NCBI RefSeq assembly: GCF_004349055.1
Contig: NZ_SMKX01000015.1
Location: 28,536-92,535 of the forward strand
From: Kribbella antibiotica
GTDB lineage: Bacteria; Actinomycetota; Actinomycetes; Propionibacteriales; Kribbellaceae
Length of the DNA: 64,000 nt
Direction of reading: 5' to 3'
A program made the translations under genes and the position numbers. Of this stretch, positions 35,401-42,938 are shown piece by piece (the stretch's first letter is position 1; every line of letters starts with the position of its first letter). The notes under the pieces are model-generated. The model was not told where the DNA came from, ran no database searches, and saw nothing but the letters and a program-made list of their open reading frames with translations.

Positions 35401-35881
35401 GTCCGATTCGCCCGCTATCCAGACATTCGCGGTCCCGGCGACCGAGGCGACGTACCAGCTGACCAAGGTGACCAAGCGGGCCGGTGACTGGACGAGGCTG
35501 TCACCGGAGATCTCGTCGCAGTGGACTTTCCGGTCCAAGCGGACTCCGGATGGTGTGGAGACCGCACTGCCGTTGCTGAACGTGCGGTACACGCCACAGC
35601 TGGATGAGCGGAACCGTGCACCACAAGGGCGGTTCGAGTTTCCGGTGACTGTGCAGACGGCGTTCCTGGCGCCGGTCCGGTCGATCGTCTCGCTGAAGCT
35701 GTCGGCGTCCTTCGACGATGGCAAGACCTGGCAGCAGGTGCCGGTACGACGTACCGGTGCGGCCGTCTGGAAGGCATCGCTCAGCCAGTCCGCCGGCTTC
35801 GTCACCCTCCGGGCTCAGGCACGGGACGCAGCTGGCAACCAGGTGGACCAGACGATCAAGCGGGCCTACGAGGTGAAGTAA
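32450..35881 (+). CDS. Large secreted subtilisin-like serine protease (S8)
   Basis: 1143 residues. A signal peptide (about 1-31) and a propeptide-like region (to about 210) precede the S8 catalytic domain (about 215-510). Asp238 lies in AVLDSGYDATHPD, His272 in GHGTHTAS, oxyanion Asn in SAGNFGA and Ser447 in GTSMAAPHVAG. About 600 residues of C-terminal beta-rich domains follow and probably bind a substrate or the cell wall. The start is the unusual TTG at 32450, supported by ATGAGGTGA about 6 nt upstream and by the signal peptide. It follows the sigma/anti-sigma pair by 120 nt, a gap in which I see no other element. Confidence 0.92.
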   Translation: MPRFRPRKALATATALSLVVLASAVPPAVGAEQSAVAASGSTLTGALTFTLVTGDKVFARQTSTGAVPIDVRPGPGRDQMAFHKVAFGKKQLVVPLDAMPLVNAGVVDPRLFDVALLGELGLDDKSAPKLPLLVQYAASGAARAVRSALPEGTEVKRELPIIDAVAIGQERSQATDLWWSWLNSPQAKRRTGLAGTVKKVWLDGGVTPNLDRSVPQIGAPAAWKAGLTGKGVKVAVLDSGYDATHPDFKGRVVSTKGFTAEGDQDVLDIIGHGTHTASTVAGTGAASDGKYRGVAPDADLMIGKICEARNCETSAIIAGMEWAATSGARVVNMSIGGGPSDGNDILSETLNRLTASTGALFVVSAGNFGAASSVSEPAAADAALAVASVTKSDGHSDFSSQGPRLGDLSVKPDISAPGSRIVAARAANTPLERFAINDSYAELSGTSMAAPHVAGAAALLAQAHPDWKAEQLKSALMGSSLGLKDQGIYTQGAGRVDVAAALKQPVLAIPSSLNLGLQPAPHNDDKPVTKPVTYFNHSAQPVQLALKLDGAKLFKLSTSSLTVPANGSASVSVTATTSGSEPEGAYAAWLIATGNGQTVRTTVGVGKEITTYDHKVVMYDRTGAPAVNDDKHVAGTYLVDVDRQAAYSVAAGDSVKLPAGHYIVDGYTATLNDDGVGFGEVTYFTEPDLVLSAAGPVTLDGSKARKIAVRPPVTDATAAAGGVGAARTIGDGTYVSGVGIGNVSTANFSPAMYVVPNRTHAANKYTAFAHVAWAGMPDGQDPQGELFLNSPYFYHDQAVWPGQIPANPSVVTDPRDYAHLDASYAGEPGYSANNYSFSALTQRDPSGRRVPAFVFTPAIGMNLPFRRDEYYSTKNVLWSFQNEVYKYTPEEGYQYFTVVDSESTAYPAGKTTRVNWQRGVFGPSLPDPRIGNPGRDALPWSTRDGDSIGIYVPSFADGTPNRLGDATLASERTTLLRNGQEIGSSDSPAIQTFAVPATEATYQLTKVTKRAGDWTRLSPEISSQWTFRSKRTPDGVETALPLLNVRYTPQLDERNRAPQGRFEFPVTVQTAFLAPVRSIVSLKLSASFDDGKTWQQVPVRRTGAAVWKASLSQSAGFVTLRAQARDAAGNQVDQTIKRAYEVK

Positions 35882-35888
35882 CCGAACT

Positions 35889-35926
35889 CCTGGCGGCTCA
35901 CGGTTGAGGGGCTGTGAGCCGCCAGG
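35889..35926. terminator. Bidirectional hairpin terminator
   Basis: A perfect 13-bp stem is formed by 35889-35901 (CCTGGCGGCTCAC) and 35914-35926 (GTGAGCCGCCAGG), with a 12-nt loop. It lies between the convergent protease stop (35881) and the SGNH lipoprotein stop (35938). Confidence 0.8.
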
Positions 35927-35937
35927 TCCGTCCCCGG

Positions 35938-36693
35938 TCAGCAGCCCTTGAAGTGCTTGTCAGCGGCCCATCCGGTGTTTGCCCAACTGTCCGCAGCCGC
36001 CGGGGTGAACCCCGGTGTGGCCGTAGCGAGGTTGCCGAGCAGCCAGTTCGTGAAGCGGGCAGCGCCTTGTGGGCAGGTGTGGATGCCGTCGGTGCTGCGG
36101 TCGGCCTTGCCGTCCTTCTGCTGCTGGTAGGCGGGTCCCCAGACCTCTGCGGCATCCAGCACGCTCGCCTTACCGGCAGATTCCGCTGCCACTTCGCGGG
36201 CCACTGCCGTCGTACGGGCAAGGTCTGCCAGGTGCGGCTTGTAGAAGTCGTCGGCCTTGATCGGCGGCATGGTGACAATGACCAGTTTCGCGCCGGCCGC
36301 GGTGACCAGGGCGAGCAACTTGCGGTAGGCCGCCTTCTGCTCCGCCGCAGTACCCCAGTCGTAGGTCGTGATCTGGTAGACGACTGTGGTCGGCCGGGCG
36401 GCGGTGATGGCGGCGGGGAGCTTCTTCCAGCCCTCAGCGGAGAACGGCCCGACCACGTTGCCACCGCCGGCTGCCGCCAGCGACTGGTAGCCGACCCCAC
36501 TGGCTTTCAGCGCCGCTTCCAGCGCCAGCGACTCGCCGACCGCGATCGAGTCGCCCAGCAACACCACCTTGGCACTGCTCGGCTTGGCCGAGCTCGCCGG
36601 TGGCTCAGAGGGTGAGGTCTTGGAGGTCGTAGAGCAGGCGGCGATCATCAGCAGGCCCACCAGCCCCAGTACAAGGTTTCGCGTCTTCGTCAT
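35938..36693 (-). CDS. SGNH/GDSL-family hydrolase lipoprotein
   Basis: 251 residues. A lipoprotein signal peptide with lipobox IAAC (Cys20) is followed by a Ser/Pro-rich linker and an SGNH domain. The block I nucleophile Ser49 lies in VVLLGDSIAVGES, and the C-terminal Asp-x2-His lies in TDGIHTCPQG. It is likely an exported esterase or lipase-like hydrolase on the cell surface; the substrate is unknown. ATG 36693 is chosen because the signal peptide begins there; no Shine-Dalgarno precedes it, and the frame continues open to 36816. It is divergent from the two-component genes. Confidence 0.82.
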   Translation of the reverse strand: MTKTRNLVLGLVGLLMIAACSTTSKTSPSEPPASSAKPSSAKVVLLGDSIAVGESLALEAALKASGVGYQSLAAAGGGNVVGPFSAEGWKKLPAAITAARPTTVVYQITTYDWGTAAEQKAAYRKLLALVTAAGAKLVIVTMPPIKADDFYKPHLADLARTTAVAREVAAESAGKASVLDAAEVWGPAYQQQKDGKADRSTDGIHTCPQGAARFTNWLLGNLATATPGFTPAAADSWANTGWAADKHFKGC

Positions 36694-36793
36694 GAGGTGA
36701 AGCGTGCCGACGCGATGTCCTGGTCTGTCCGCCGCAATGTCGCGGTTGTGTCGCAGGAGCCCGCGGTGCGCACCGATCGCTGCTGGTACTGCC

Positions 36794-36799
36794 CATACT
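36794..36799 (+). promoter_or_regulatory. Leaderless -10 element of the response regulator gene
   Basis: CATACT ends 6 nt before GTG 36806. It departs from TANNNT only at the first base. Confidence 0.35.
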
Positions 36800-36805
36800 G
36801 GCGAG

Positions 36806-37480
36806 GTGCCGGCCATCTTGCTGATCGAGGACGACCCGTTGGTACGGCGTGGCCTCGAGCTTGCGCTGAGCCGGCACGGTCACGACATCCGGGCTGCTGA
36901 GACCGGCGAGGACGGGCTGCGGGAGTTCAGTTCGGCCACACCCGATCTCGTGGTGCTCGACCTGATGCTGCCGGGGATCGACGGAATCCAGGTGTGCCGC
37001 CGGATCCGGGAGGCCGGCGAGGTGCCGGTCATCATCCTGACTGCGCGTGGTGACGACTTCGACGTCGTCGAAGGGCTCGCGGCCGGTGCGGACGACTACG
37101 TGATCAAGCCGGTCCAGCCGACTGTTCTCGACGCGCGGATCCGCGCCGTACTGCGACGCAGTGACAGCGCTCCGGACGGCGTCCGCGTCCATGGCGAGCT
37201 GCGCATCGACACTGCGGCTCTCACGGTGACAGTCCGGGACACGCCGGTACCGCTGACGCCGACCGAGCTGCGACTGCTACTCACGGTGTCGCAGTCAGCG
37301 GGGCAGGTGTTCAGCAGGCAGCAGCTCCTCGAAGCCGTGTGGGAGCACGACTACCTCGGAGACTCCCGACTGGTCGACAACTGCGTGCAGCGACTGAGGG
37401 CGAAGATCGAACAGGACGCCGCAGCCCCGCGGTACGTCCAGACCGTTAGAGGCTTCGGATACCGCTTCGGGCCGCTATGA
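36806..37480 (+). CDS. OmpR/PhoB-type response regulator
   Basis: 224 residues. The receiver domain has the acidic pocket IEDD, phosphoacceptor Asp52 in VVLDLMLPG, Thr79 in ILTAR and Lys101 in VIKP. The OmpR winged helix (about 128-222) contains LTPTELRLLLTVSQ and VDNCVQRLRAKIE. The GTG at 36806 gives the canonical start (VPAILLIEDD) and sits behind a leaderless promoter; the open frame further 5' overlaps the lipoprotein gene. Its stop overlaps the kinase start (ATGA), so the pair is cotranslated. Confidence 0.93.
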   Translation: MPAILLIEDDPLVRRGLELALSRHGHDIRAAETGEDGLREFSSATPDLVVLDLMLPGIDGIQVCRRIREAGEVPVIILTARGDDFDVVEGLAAGADDYVIKPVQPTVLDARIRAVLRRSDSAPDGVRVHGELRIDTAALTVTVRDTPVPLTPTELRLLLTVSQSAGQVFSRQQLLEAVWEHDYLGDSRLVDNCVQRLRAKIEQDAAAPRYVQTVRGFGYRFGPL

Positions 37481-38886
37481 GCTGGACCCTCCGGCCGAGA
37501 GGCCTGCGGGCGCGGCTGGTGGTTGCGTTCGTGCTGGTCACGGTGGCCGGTGCCACCGCAGCCGCGTGGTCGAGCGCTAGGTCGGCGAGCACTGCGTTGG
37601 TCACCTCGAACCAGCAGCGCCTGACCGCGTCCACCGCAGACCAGCTCGCAGCGATCACTCCCGAGCTCAGCTATCCCCCGGACCAGGCCGCGCTCGACCG
37701 GATCCGGATCGCGGTGGGAGAGAACACTCTGGTCACCTTTCGCGGCATGCAGTCCGCCGACGGCGCCGCTGGACTGGTCCCCGGCACCCTGCGCACCGCC
37801 GTACAGGAACAGCGCCAGATGGTGGCGCAGCGAATCACAGCCGAAGGCAAGCCCTGGCTACTGATCGGGACACCGATCATGACCACTGCAGTCAACGGAT
37901 CCCGGACGCCGTCCGGGATCGAGGTGTACTCGGTCCGCGACCTCACCGCGGTCGAGCAGGAGATCGACAGCCTCACCAGAACCGCAGTCGCAACGTCGGC
38001 CCTCGCGCTACTGCCGGCTGTGTTCCTCGCATTGCTCGCGGCACGCAGTGTGCTCCGCCCGGTTCGCGACCTGCGCGACACCGCCCGTCGGCTCGCTGAC
38101 GGCGATCTGTCGGCGCGGACAGCACCGCAGGGTGCAGATGAGCTCGCCGCCCTCACCGACACGGTGAATGAGATGGCGGCGTCGTTGCAGGACTCGATGG
38201 TGACCATGCAGCGGATGCAATCCGACGCACGCCGGTTCGCGGCCGACGTGTCCCACGAGCTCCGAACCCCGCTGAGTACGCTCACGGCCGTCGTTGAGGT
38301 GCTGGCCGGTACGACGGCGGGGATGGAACCCGATGCCAGGGAATCCGCCGAACTTGCAGTCACCGAGACCGAGCGACTGGTCCGGCTGGTCGAGGACCTG
38401 ATGGAGGTCTCCAGGTTCGACGCAGGGACCGCCGGACTGCGGCTGGAAGAGACGAACCTCGCCGACGCGGTCCGCGATTGCCTGCGCGCCAGGAACTGGC
38501 TGGACCAGGTCGACCTGGTCGCCGCGGACAACGTCGTACTGCGGTGTGATCGCCGCCGGCTGGACGTCATCGTGGCCAACCTGGTCGGCAATGCGTTCCG
38601 GCACGGCGAACCGCCCGTCCTGGTGCGGATCAGCGTCACGCAAGAGGAGGCCGCCGTCGAAGTGACCGACAACGGCCCAGGACTCTCCGAGATGGTTCTT
38701 CCGCACGTGTTCGATCGCTTCTACAAGGCCGATGCGGCCCGAACCCGTACGCCGGGCAGCGGACTGGGCCTCGCTATTGCGCTGGAGAACGCCCGGCTGC
38801 ACAGCGGCGATCTGACCGCCTCCAACAACGCGCATGGTGGCGCCCGCTTCACCTTGCTGTTGCCACGCGGTCTGGAGAAGCTGTGA
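37477..38886 (+). CDS. Sensor histidine kinase with HAMP domain
   Basis: 469 residues. Two membrane segments (about 12-32 and 170-192) flank an extracellular sensor of about 135 residues. A HAMP linker (about 192-245) follows. The HisKA motif VSHELRTPLSTL carries His260. The ATPase domain has NLVGNAFRHG (N box), VTDNGPGLS (G1) and SGLGLAIALENARLHSG (G2). It autophosphorylates and transfers phosphate to the regulator encoded just upstream. The stop overlaps the GerMN lipoprotein start (GTGA), which suggests the lipoprotein belongs to the same sensory pathway, as LpqB does with MtrAB. Confidence 0.93.
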   Translation: MSWTLRPRGLRARLVVAFVLVTVAGATAAAWSSARSASTALVTSNQQRLTASTADQLAAITPELSYPPDQAALDRIRIAVGENTLVTFRGMQSADGAAGLVPGTLRTAVQEQRQMVAQRITAEGKPWLLIGTPIMTTAVNGSRTPSGIEVYSVRDLTAVEQEIDSLTRTAVATSALALLPAVFLALLAARSVLRPVRDLRDTARRLADGDLSARTAPQGADELAALTDTVNEMAASLQDSMVTMQRMQSDARRFAADVSHELRTPLSTLTAVVEVLAGTTAGMEPDARESAELAVTETERLVRLVEDLMEVSRFDAGTAGLRLEETNLADAVRDCLRARNWLDQVDLVAADNVVLRCDRRRLDVIVANLVGNAFRHGEPPVLVRISVTQEEAAVEVTDNGPGLSEMVLPHVFDRFYKADAARTRTPGSGLGLAIALENARLHSGDLTASNNAHGGARFTLLLPRGLEKL

Positions 38887-39359
38887 GAACGCTCGTCGCT
38901 CTGCTGGGCGTGCTCACGCTGGCAGGCTGTGGCATCCAGCCGTCCGGTGTGAGCGATGGTGGCGAAGCCCCAACCGGCCTGGCTACAGGTCCGACCCTGT
39001 ACTTCGTCGATGCGTCCCAGCACCTCGTCGCCCAGCCACGGCAGGGCGGTCGTCTGGGCACCATCGCTGACGCGATCGCGTTGCTGCTGTCCGGCCCAGG
39101 CGGTACCGGCAAGCTGCACACGGAGATCACTGCGGGCGAGGTCACCCGAACCGACGTGGCGATCAGTCCCGGCGTCATTGAGGTGCGGCTACCGCTGACC
39201 GTCGACGATGTCACTTCCCTGGGCATCGATCAGCTCGTCTGCACAACGCTGGCCGTGCACATCCAGAGCGGTGGCTCGAGAAACGTGAAGGTGCGTTTGG
39301 TGTTCACCCTCGCCACGCCGGAATCGGACCGCTTGCGAACCTGCCCGCTGATCAGTTGA
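38883..39359 (+). CDS. GerMN-like lipoprotein
   Basis: 158 residues. A lipoprotein signal peptide with lipobox LAGC (Cys16) is followed by a single GerMN-like domain (LYFVDASQHLVAQPRQ, IADAIALLLSGPG, IEVRLPLTVDDVTSLGIDQLVCT). GerMN domains occur in sporulation GerM proteins and in LpqB, the lipoprotein modulator of the MtrAB system. GTG 38883 overlaps the kinase stop, making this the third gene of the signalling operon, so it is probably an accessory to the sensor. The 3' end overlaps the convergent acyltransferase by 8 nt. Confidence 0.85.
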   Translation: MRTLVALLGVLTLAGCGIQPSGVSDGGEAPTGLATGPTLYFVDASQHLVAQPRQGGRLGTIADAIALLLSGPGGTGKLHTEITAGEVTRTDVAISPGVIEVRLPLTVDDVTSLGIDQLVCTTLAVHIQSGGSRNVKVRLVFTLATPESDRLRTCPLIS

Positions 39360-40551
39360 GCTTGGTGATGTCGATCGTGACCGGGGCCGGTGCGGGCAGA
39401 AAGACCCAGAGACTGGCCAGGCAGATCAGTACGGCGACCAGCACGACCAGCCCTGTTCTTCCTCTGGCCCACTTGGCCCGGAAGCGGATCGGGTCCTCGA
39501 CCAGGTACTTCGACAGCGTCGCCAGGCTGATCGACACCGCGCAGACGACGACGGTCCGGAGCCAGCCGGTGATGTGAACCGGCAGCAGCACGATGACGGG
39601 CCAGTGCCACAGGTAGAGGCTGTAGGAGATCTGCCCCAGCCCGCGCAGCGGACGCCAACCCAGGCTCTTGGCCACTAGCGAGTCCGGTGCTTGGGTGCAC
39701 AACACGATCAGCAGCGCCGCAGCCAGTGAGTGCGCGAAAAGGCCGCCGGTGAACAGCCACTGCGAGTCCACCCCGTCGACCAGCACCCACGCCGTACCAA
39801 GGCCTGCCACCAGCAGTGTTGCCGCGGCACCGGTCCGAGCGCCGACGACCCTGGCCACCGCAGTACGTACTGGGCGGGTTGCGACCAAGGCTCCTAGCAG
39901 CAGGGAGAACGCACGGGTGTCTGTGCCGGTGTAGACCCGAGTGGGATCCTCGGGACTCACCAACACGATCATCAGCACCAGCGAAATCACAGCTCCTGCC
40001 GTAGCGCCCACCGCGACTCGTTTGTGCACCTGCTGTGAGAACCGGGCAATGCCGAGGACGACGAGCGGCCACAGCAGATAGAACTGCTCCTCGACGGCGA
40101 TGCTCCACAGATGCCCGAAGACTCGCTCCGCACCGAACCGTTCCCAGTAGCTCGCGGACTCAGCCAGCAGGTGCCAGTTGATCAGGTTGGCCTGAACCCA
40201 CGGCCCGTCGGAGAGCGTTGTGCGTACCAGGTCCGGTGCGCCCACGAACCACACCAGCACGGTCACTCCGACAAGCATCGTGGCCAGCGCGGGTAGCAGT
40301 CGCCGGACCCGGCGGCCCCAGAACCCGGCCAGCGAGACCACTCCGGTCCGTTCAACCTCGCGAAGCAGGAGGTCTGTGATCAGGTAGCCGGACAGTGCGA
40401 AGAAGAGATCGACTCCGAGGAATCCACCGGACAGGTGGCCGGTGTGGAACAGGAGGACCCCGATGATCGCCACCCCTCGCAGCCCATCCAGTGCGGGCAG
40501 ATGCGCCTTGCGCCGGTTCGTCACGGGTGCGGACAGTTCTGCTTGCGTCAT
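39352..40551 (-). CDS. OafA/YrhL-type membrane acyltransferase
   Basis: 399 residues with about ten membrane segments: an acyltransferase-3 family protein. The start region contains LDGLRGVAIIGVLLFHTG, with the conserved His, followed by GGFLGVDLFFALSGYLITDLLLRE and FWGRRVRRLLPAL. It should O-acylate an exported polysaccharide or glycolipid at the membrane. It lacks the C-terminal SGNH domain of the fused O-acetyltransferases. ATG 40551 gives the standard N-terminus; the frame is open to 40614. Divergent from sppA. Confidence 0.9.
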   Translation of the reverse strand: MTQAELSAPVTNRRKAHLPALDGLRGVAIIGVLLFHTGHLSGGFLGVDLFFALSGYLITDLLLREVERTGVVSLAGFWGRRVRRLLPALATMLVGVTVLVWFVGAPDLVRTTLSDGPWVQANLINWHLLAESASYWERFGAERVFGHLWSIAVEEQFYLLWPLVVLGIARFSQQVHKRVAVGATAGAVISLVLMIVLVSPEDPTRVYTGTDTRAFSLLLGALVATRPVRTAVARVVGARTGAAATLLVAGLGTAWVLVDGVDSQWLFTGGLFAHSLAAALLIVLCTQAPDSLVAKSLGWRPLRGLGQISYSLYLWHWPVIVLLPVHITGWLRTVVVCAVSISLATLSKYLVEDPIRFRAKWARGRTGLVVLVAVLICLASLWVFLPAPAPVTIDITKLN

Positions 40552-40642
40552 GCTTTCGACGATCGCCGTGGCAGATGGCGAGGACGTCCGTGCTCTGTCG
40601 CAAACCGGTCGCAACCCGACCCGGCGGCTTGTGGGTCCGGTC

Positions 40643-40648
40643 TAGGGT
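40643..40648 (+). promoter_or_regulatory. Leaderless -10 element of sppA
   Basis: TAGGGT is followed by exactly 6 nt and ATG 40655. No Shine-Dalgarno is visible. Confidence 0.5.
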
Positions 40649-40654
40649 CGGGGT

Positions 40655-42307
40655 ATGGCCCTTTTGCTGGAGCTGGATCTGACCCGGGGTGTGCTCGAGA
40701 CGCCGCCCGCATCACCCGTGGCCGCGTTCCGCGCGCGGCACCTGCCGACATTGCGCGAGCTGGTCGCAGGGCTGCGCAAGGCGGCTCGGGACGAGTCCGT
40801 GGCCGGTCTGGTCGCGCACTTGGGTGGAGCGCGGCTTTCGCTGTCGCAGGTGCAGGACCTGCGCGACGCTGTGGCTGAGTTCCGGACTTCGGGCAAGCCT
40901 GTGGTCGCGTGGACCGAGTCGTTCGGTGAGGCCGGCGGCGGGACTGTCCCCTACTACCTAGCTACGGCGTTCGACGAGATCTGGGTGCAGCCGTCAGGTG
41001 ATCTCGGGATCACTGGTGTCACCATGCAGGCGGTGTTCATCCGCGGCGCCCTGGACAAGGCGGGCGTGATTCCGCAGTTCGGGAAGCGGCGTGAGTACAA
41101 GACCGCCGCAGACACGTTCACAGAGAAGGAGATGACCGCTCCGGCTCGCGAGATGGCAGCGCGGCTGGCCGAGTCGGCGTACGAGCAGATCGCCGACGGA
41201 ATCGCCGTACGGCGTCGGTTGTCGCCGGAGCGAGTGCGTGAACTCGTGGACAGCGCGCCTCTGCACGCGCAAGCGGCTCTGGATGCCGGACTGGTCGATC
41301 GGCTCGGCTATCGGTCGGACGTGTACGACGAGTTGGAGAAGACGCTCGGTGAGACCGAGCGGCTGCTGGTGGAGCGCTACGTACGACGTGGGCCGCGCAC
41401 GCTGGCCGAGTTGCAGCGACGACTCCCCTGGCCGGAGAAGCCGCTGGTGGCCGTCGTACGGGTTTCCGGCAACATCACGGTCGGCCGGAACGCGAGCGGT
41501 CCGCTCGGCGGGCCTGGCTCTGGCTCAGACACGATCGGCGCGGCTCTGCGTGCCGTTGCGGAGAACGACAAGGTCAAAGCCGTCGTACTGCGCATCGACA
41601 GCCCCGGCGGCTCGTACGTCGCTTCTGACGCGATCCGCAACGAGGTGCTGCGCCTGCGGTCGACCGGGAAGCCGGTGATCGCGTCGATGGGCAGTGTCGC
41701 CGCATCCGGCGGGTACTTCGTCGCGATGCCGGCTGATGTGATCGTGGCGCAGCCGGGGACCATCACTGGTTCGATCGGCGTGCTGACCGGCAAGGGCGTC
41801 GTACGGGATGCTCTGGCGCGGATTGGGATCTCGCAGCAGGCAGTGTCGGAGGGTGAGAACGCACGGATGTACTCCGCGCAGGAGGAGTTCAGCGACGACC
41901 AGTGGGCTCGGCTCGAGGAGACGCTGGACCGGATCTACCAGGACTTCGTCGCCAAGGCAGCGCTGGACCGCGGGCTACCGGACGAAGAGCTGGAGGCGCT
42001 GGCGCGCGGCCGAGTGTGGACTGGTGCGGACGCTTTCGACCGCAAGCTGGTTGACGAGCTCGGCGGGTTCCAGCATGCGCTGACGCTGGCCTGCAACCGC
42101 GCTGGGCTCGACCGCGACCACATCCAGGTCACGACCGTGCCGCACCGCAACCTGCTCGACCAACTGCGTGCACCGACCACTACGGACGACCTGGCCGTCA
42201 CAGCGCAGCCACTGACGCTGGACGGCCTGGCCAGTGGGCTCTACAGCGCACTGGGGCTCCCGCCGGCCGGACTACTCCGGATGCCGCTGAACTGGCAGTT
42301 GGCCTAG
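40655..42307 (+). CDS. sppA: Signal peptide peptidase SppA, 67-kDa type
   Basis: 550 residues with two tandem S49 domains. The N-terminal domain supplies the general base Lys149 (RREYKTAAD). The C-terminal domain supplies the nucleophile Ser351 (GSVAASGGYF), as in E. coli SppA. It degrades signal peptides and membrane fragments. Unlike the E. coli enzyme there is no N-terminal membrane segment: the protein starts MALLLELDLTRGVLE directly in the fold, so it may be cytoplasmic or only peripherally bound. ATG 40655 sits behind a leaderless promoter. The 3' end overlaps the cobalamin adenosyltransferase gene by 4 nt. Confidence 0.92.
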   Translation: MALLLELDLTRGVLETPPASPVAAFRARHLPTLRELVAGLRKAARDESVAGLVAHLGGARLSLSQVQDLRDAVAEFRTSGKPVVAWTESFGEAGGGTVPYYLATAFDEIWVQPSGDLGITGVTMQAVFIRGALDKAGVIPQFGKRREYKTAADTFTEKEMTAPAREMAARLAESAYEQIADGIAVRRRLSPERVRELVDSAPLHAQAALDAGLVDRLGYRSDVYDELEKTLGETERLLVERYVRRGPRTLAELQRRLPWPEKPLVAVVRVSGNITVGRNASGPLGGPGSGSDTIGAALRAVAENDKVKAVVLRIDSPGGSYVASDAIRNEVLRLRSTGKPVIASMGSVAASGGYFVAMPADVIVAQPGTITGSIGVLTGKGVVRDALARIGISQQAVSEGENARMYSAQEEFSDDQWARLEETLDRIYQDFVAKAALDRGLPDEELEALARGRVWTGADAFDRKLVDELGGFQHALTLACNRAGLDRDHIQVTTVPHRNLLDQLRAPTTTDDLAVTAQPLTLDGLASGLYSALGLPPAGLLRMPLNWQLA

Positions 42308-42888
42308 GAGGTTCGCTCGCCGCCCGGGACCCAGAGGACGTCGCCGCCGGAAGAGAGGTTGGCGACGCGGCCCAGGATGAAGAGCAGGTCGGAGAGCCGG
42401 TTCAGGTAGGTGATGGCCAGCAGGTTCACCAGCGGGCCGTGCTCCTCGACTGCAGCCCAGGCGGTGCGCTCGGACCGGCGGACTACAGTGCGGGCCACGT
42501 TGAGGTAGGCGGCGCCCACAGCGCCACCGGGCAGGATGAACGAGCGCAGCTTGGTGAGGCGGCTGTTGTACTCGTCGCACCAGCCTTCGAGGCGGTCGAT
42601 GTACTCCTGGGTGATCCGCAGCGGCTCGTAGGCCGGGTTCGGCGTGATCGGGTTGCACAGGTCCGCGCCGACGTCGAACAGGTCGTTCTGGATCCTGGTC
42701 AGCAGCAACACCAGGGTGCTGTTCAGGTGTCCGGCCGCGATGGCGACCCCGATCGCCGAGTTCGCTTCGTCCACATCGCCGTACGCCGCCAGTCGCGGAT
42801 CCGTCTTCGACGTGGTCGAGTTGTCGCCCAGGCGGGTCTCGCCTGCGTCACCGGTGCGGGTGTAGATCCGCGTCAAGTTCACAGCCAT
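42304..42888 (-). CDS. PduO-type cob(I)yrinic acid a,c-diamide/cob(I)alamin adenosyltransferase
   Basis: 194 residues. The ATP-binding N-terminus [15 protein letters not shown] is followed by [12 protein letters not shown] and the C-terminal [14 protein letters not shown] helix and [14 protein letters not shown] motif of the PduO family. It attaches the adenosyl group to cob(I)alamin, producing the coenzyme that the mutase at 26597-28579 needs. ATG 42888 is preferred; TAGAGT lies 7 nt upstream on the minus strand. It is divergent from murA over 50 bp. Confidence 0.93.
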   Translation of the reverse strand: MAVNLTRIYTRTGDAGETRLGDNSTTSKTDPRLAAYGDVDEANSAIGVAIAAGHLNSTLVLLLTRIQNDLFDVGADLCNPITPNPAYEPLRITQEYIDRLEGWCDEYNSRLTKLRSFILPGGAVGAAYLNVARTVVRRSERTAWAAVEEHGPLVNLLAITYLNRLSDLLFILGRVANLSSGGDVLWVPGGERTS

Positions 42889-42895
42889 GGCAGGG

Positions 42896-42932
42896 ACTCT
42901 ACGCAAAGGTGATCGGGTCTAAACGCTACAGT
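42896..42932. promoter_or_regulatory. Back-to-back leaderless promoters of the adenosyltransferase gene and murA
   Basis: On the minus strand TAGAGT (42896-42901) is 7 nt from ATG 42888. On the plus strand TACAGT (42927-42932) is 6 nt from GTG 42939. The two -10 elements are only 25 bp apart, so their -35 regions must overlap each other. Confidence 0.5.
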
Positions 42933-42938
42933 CGACCA

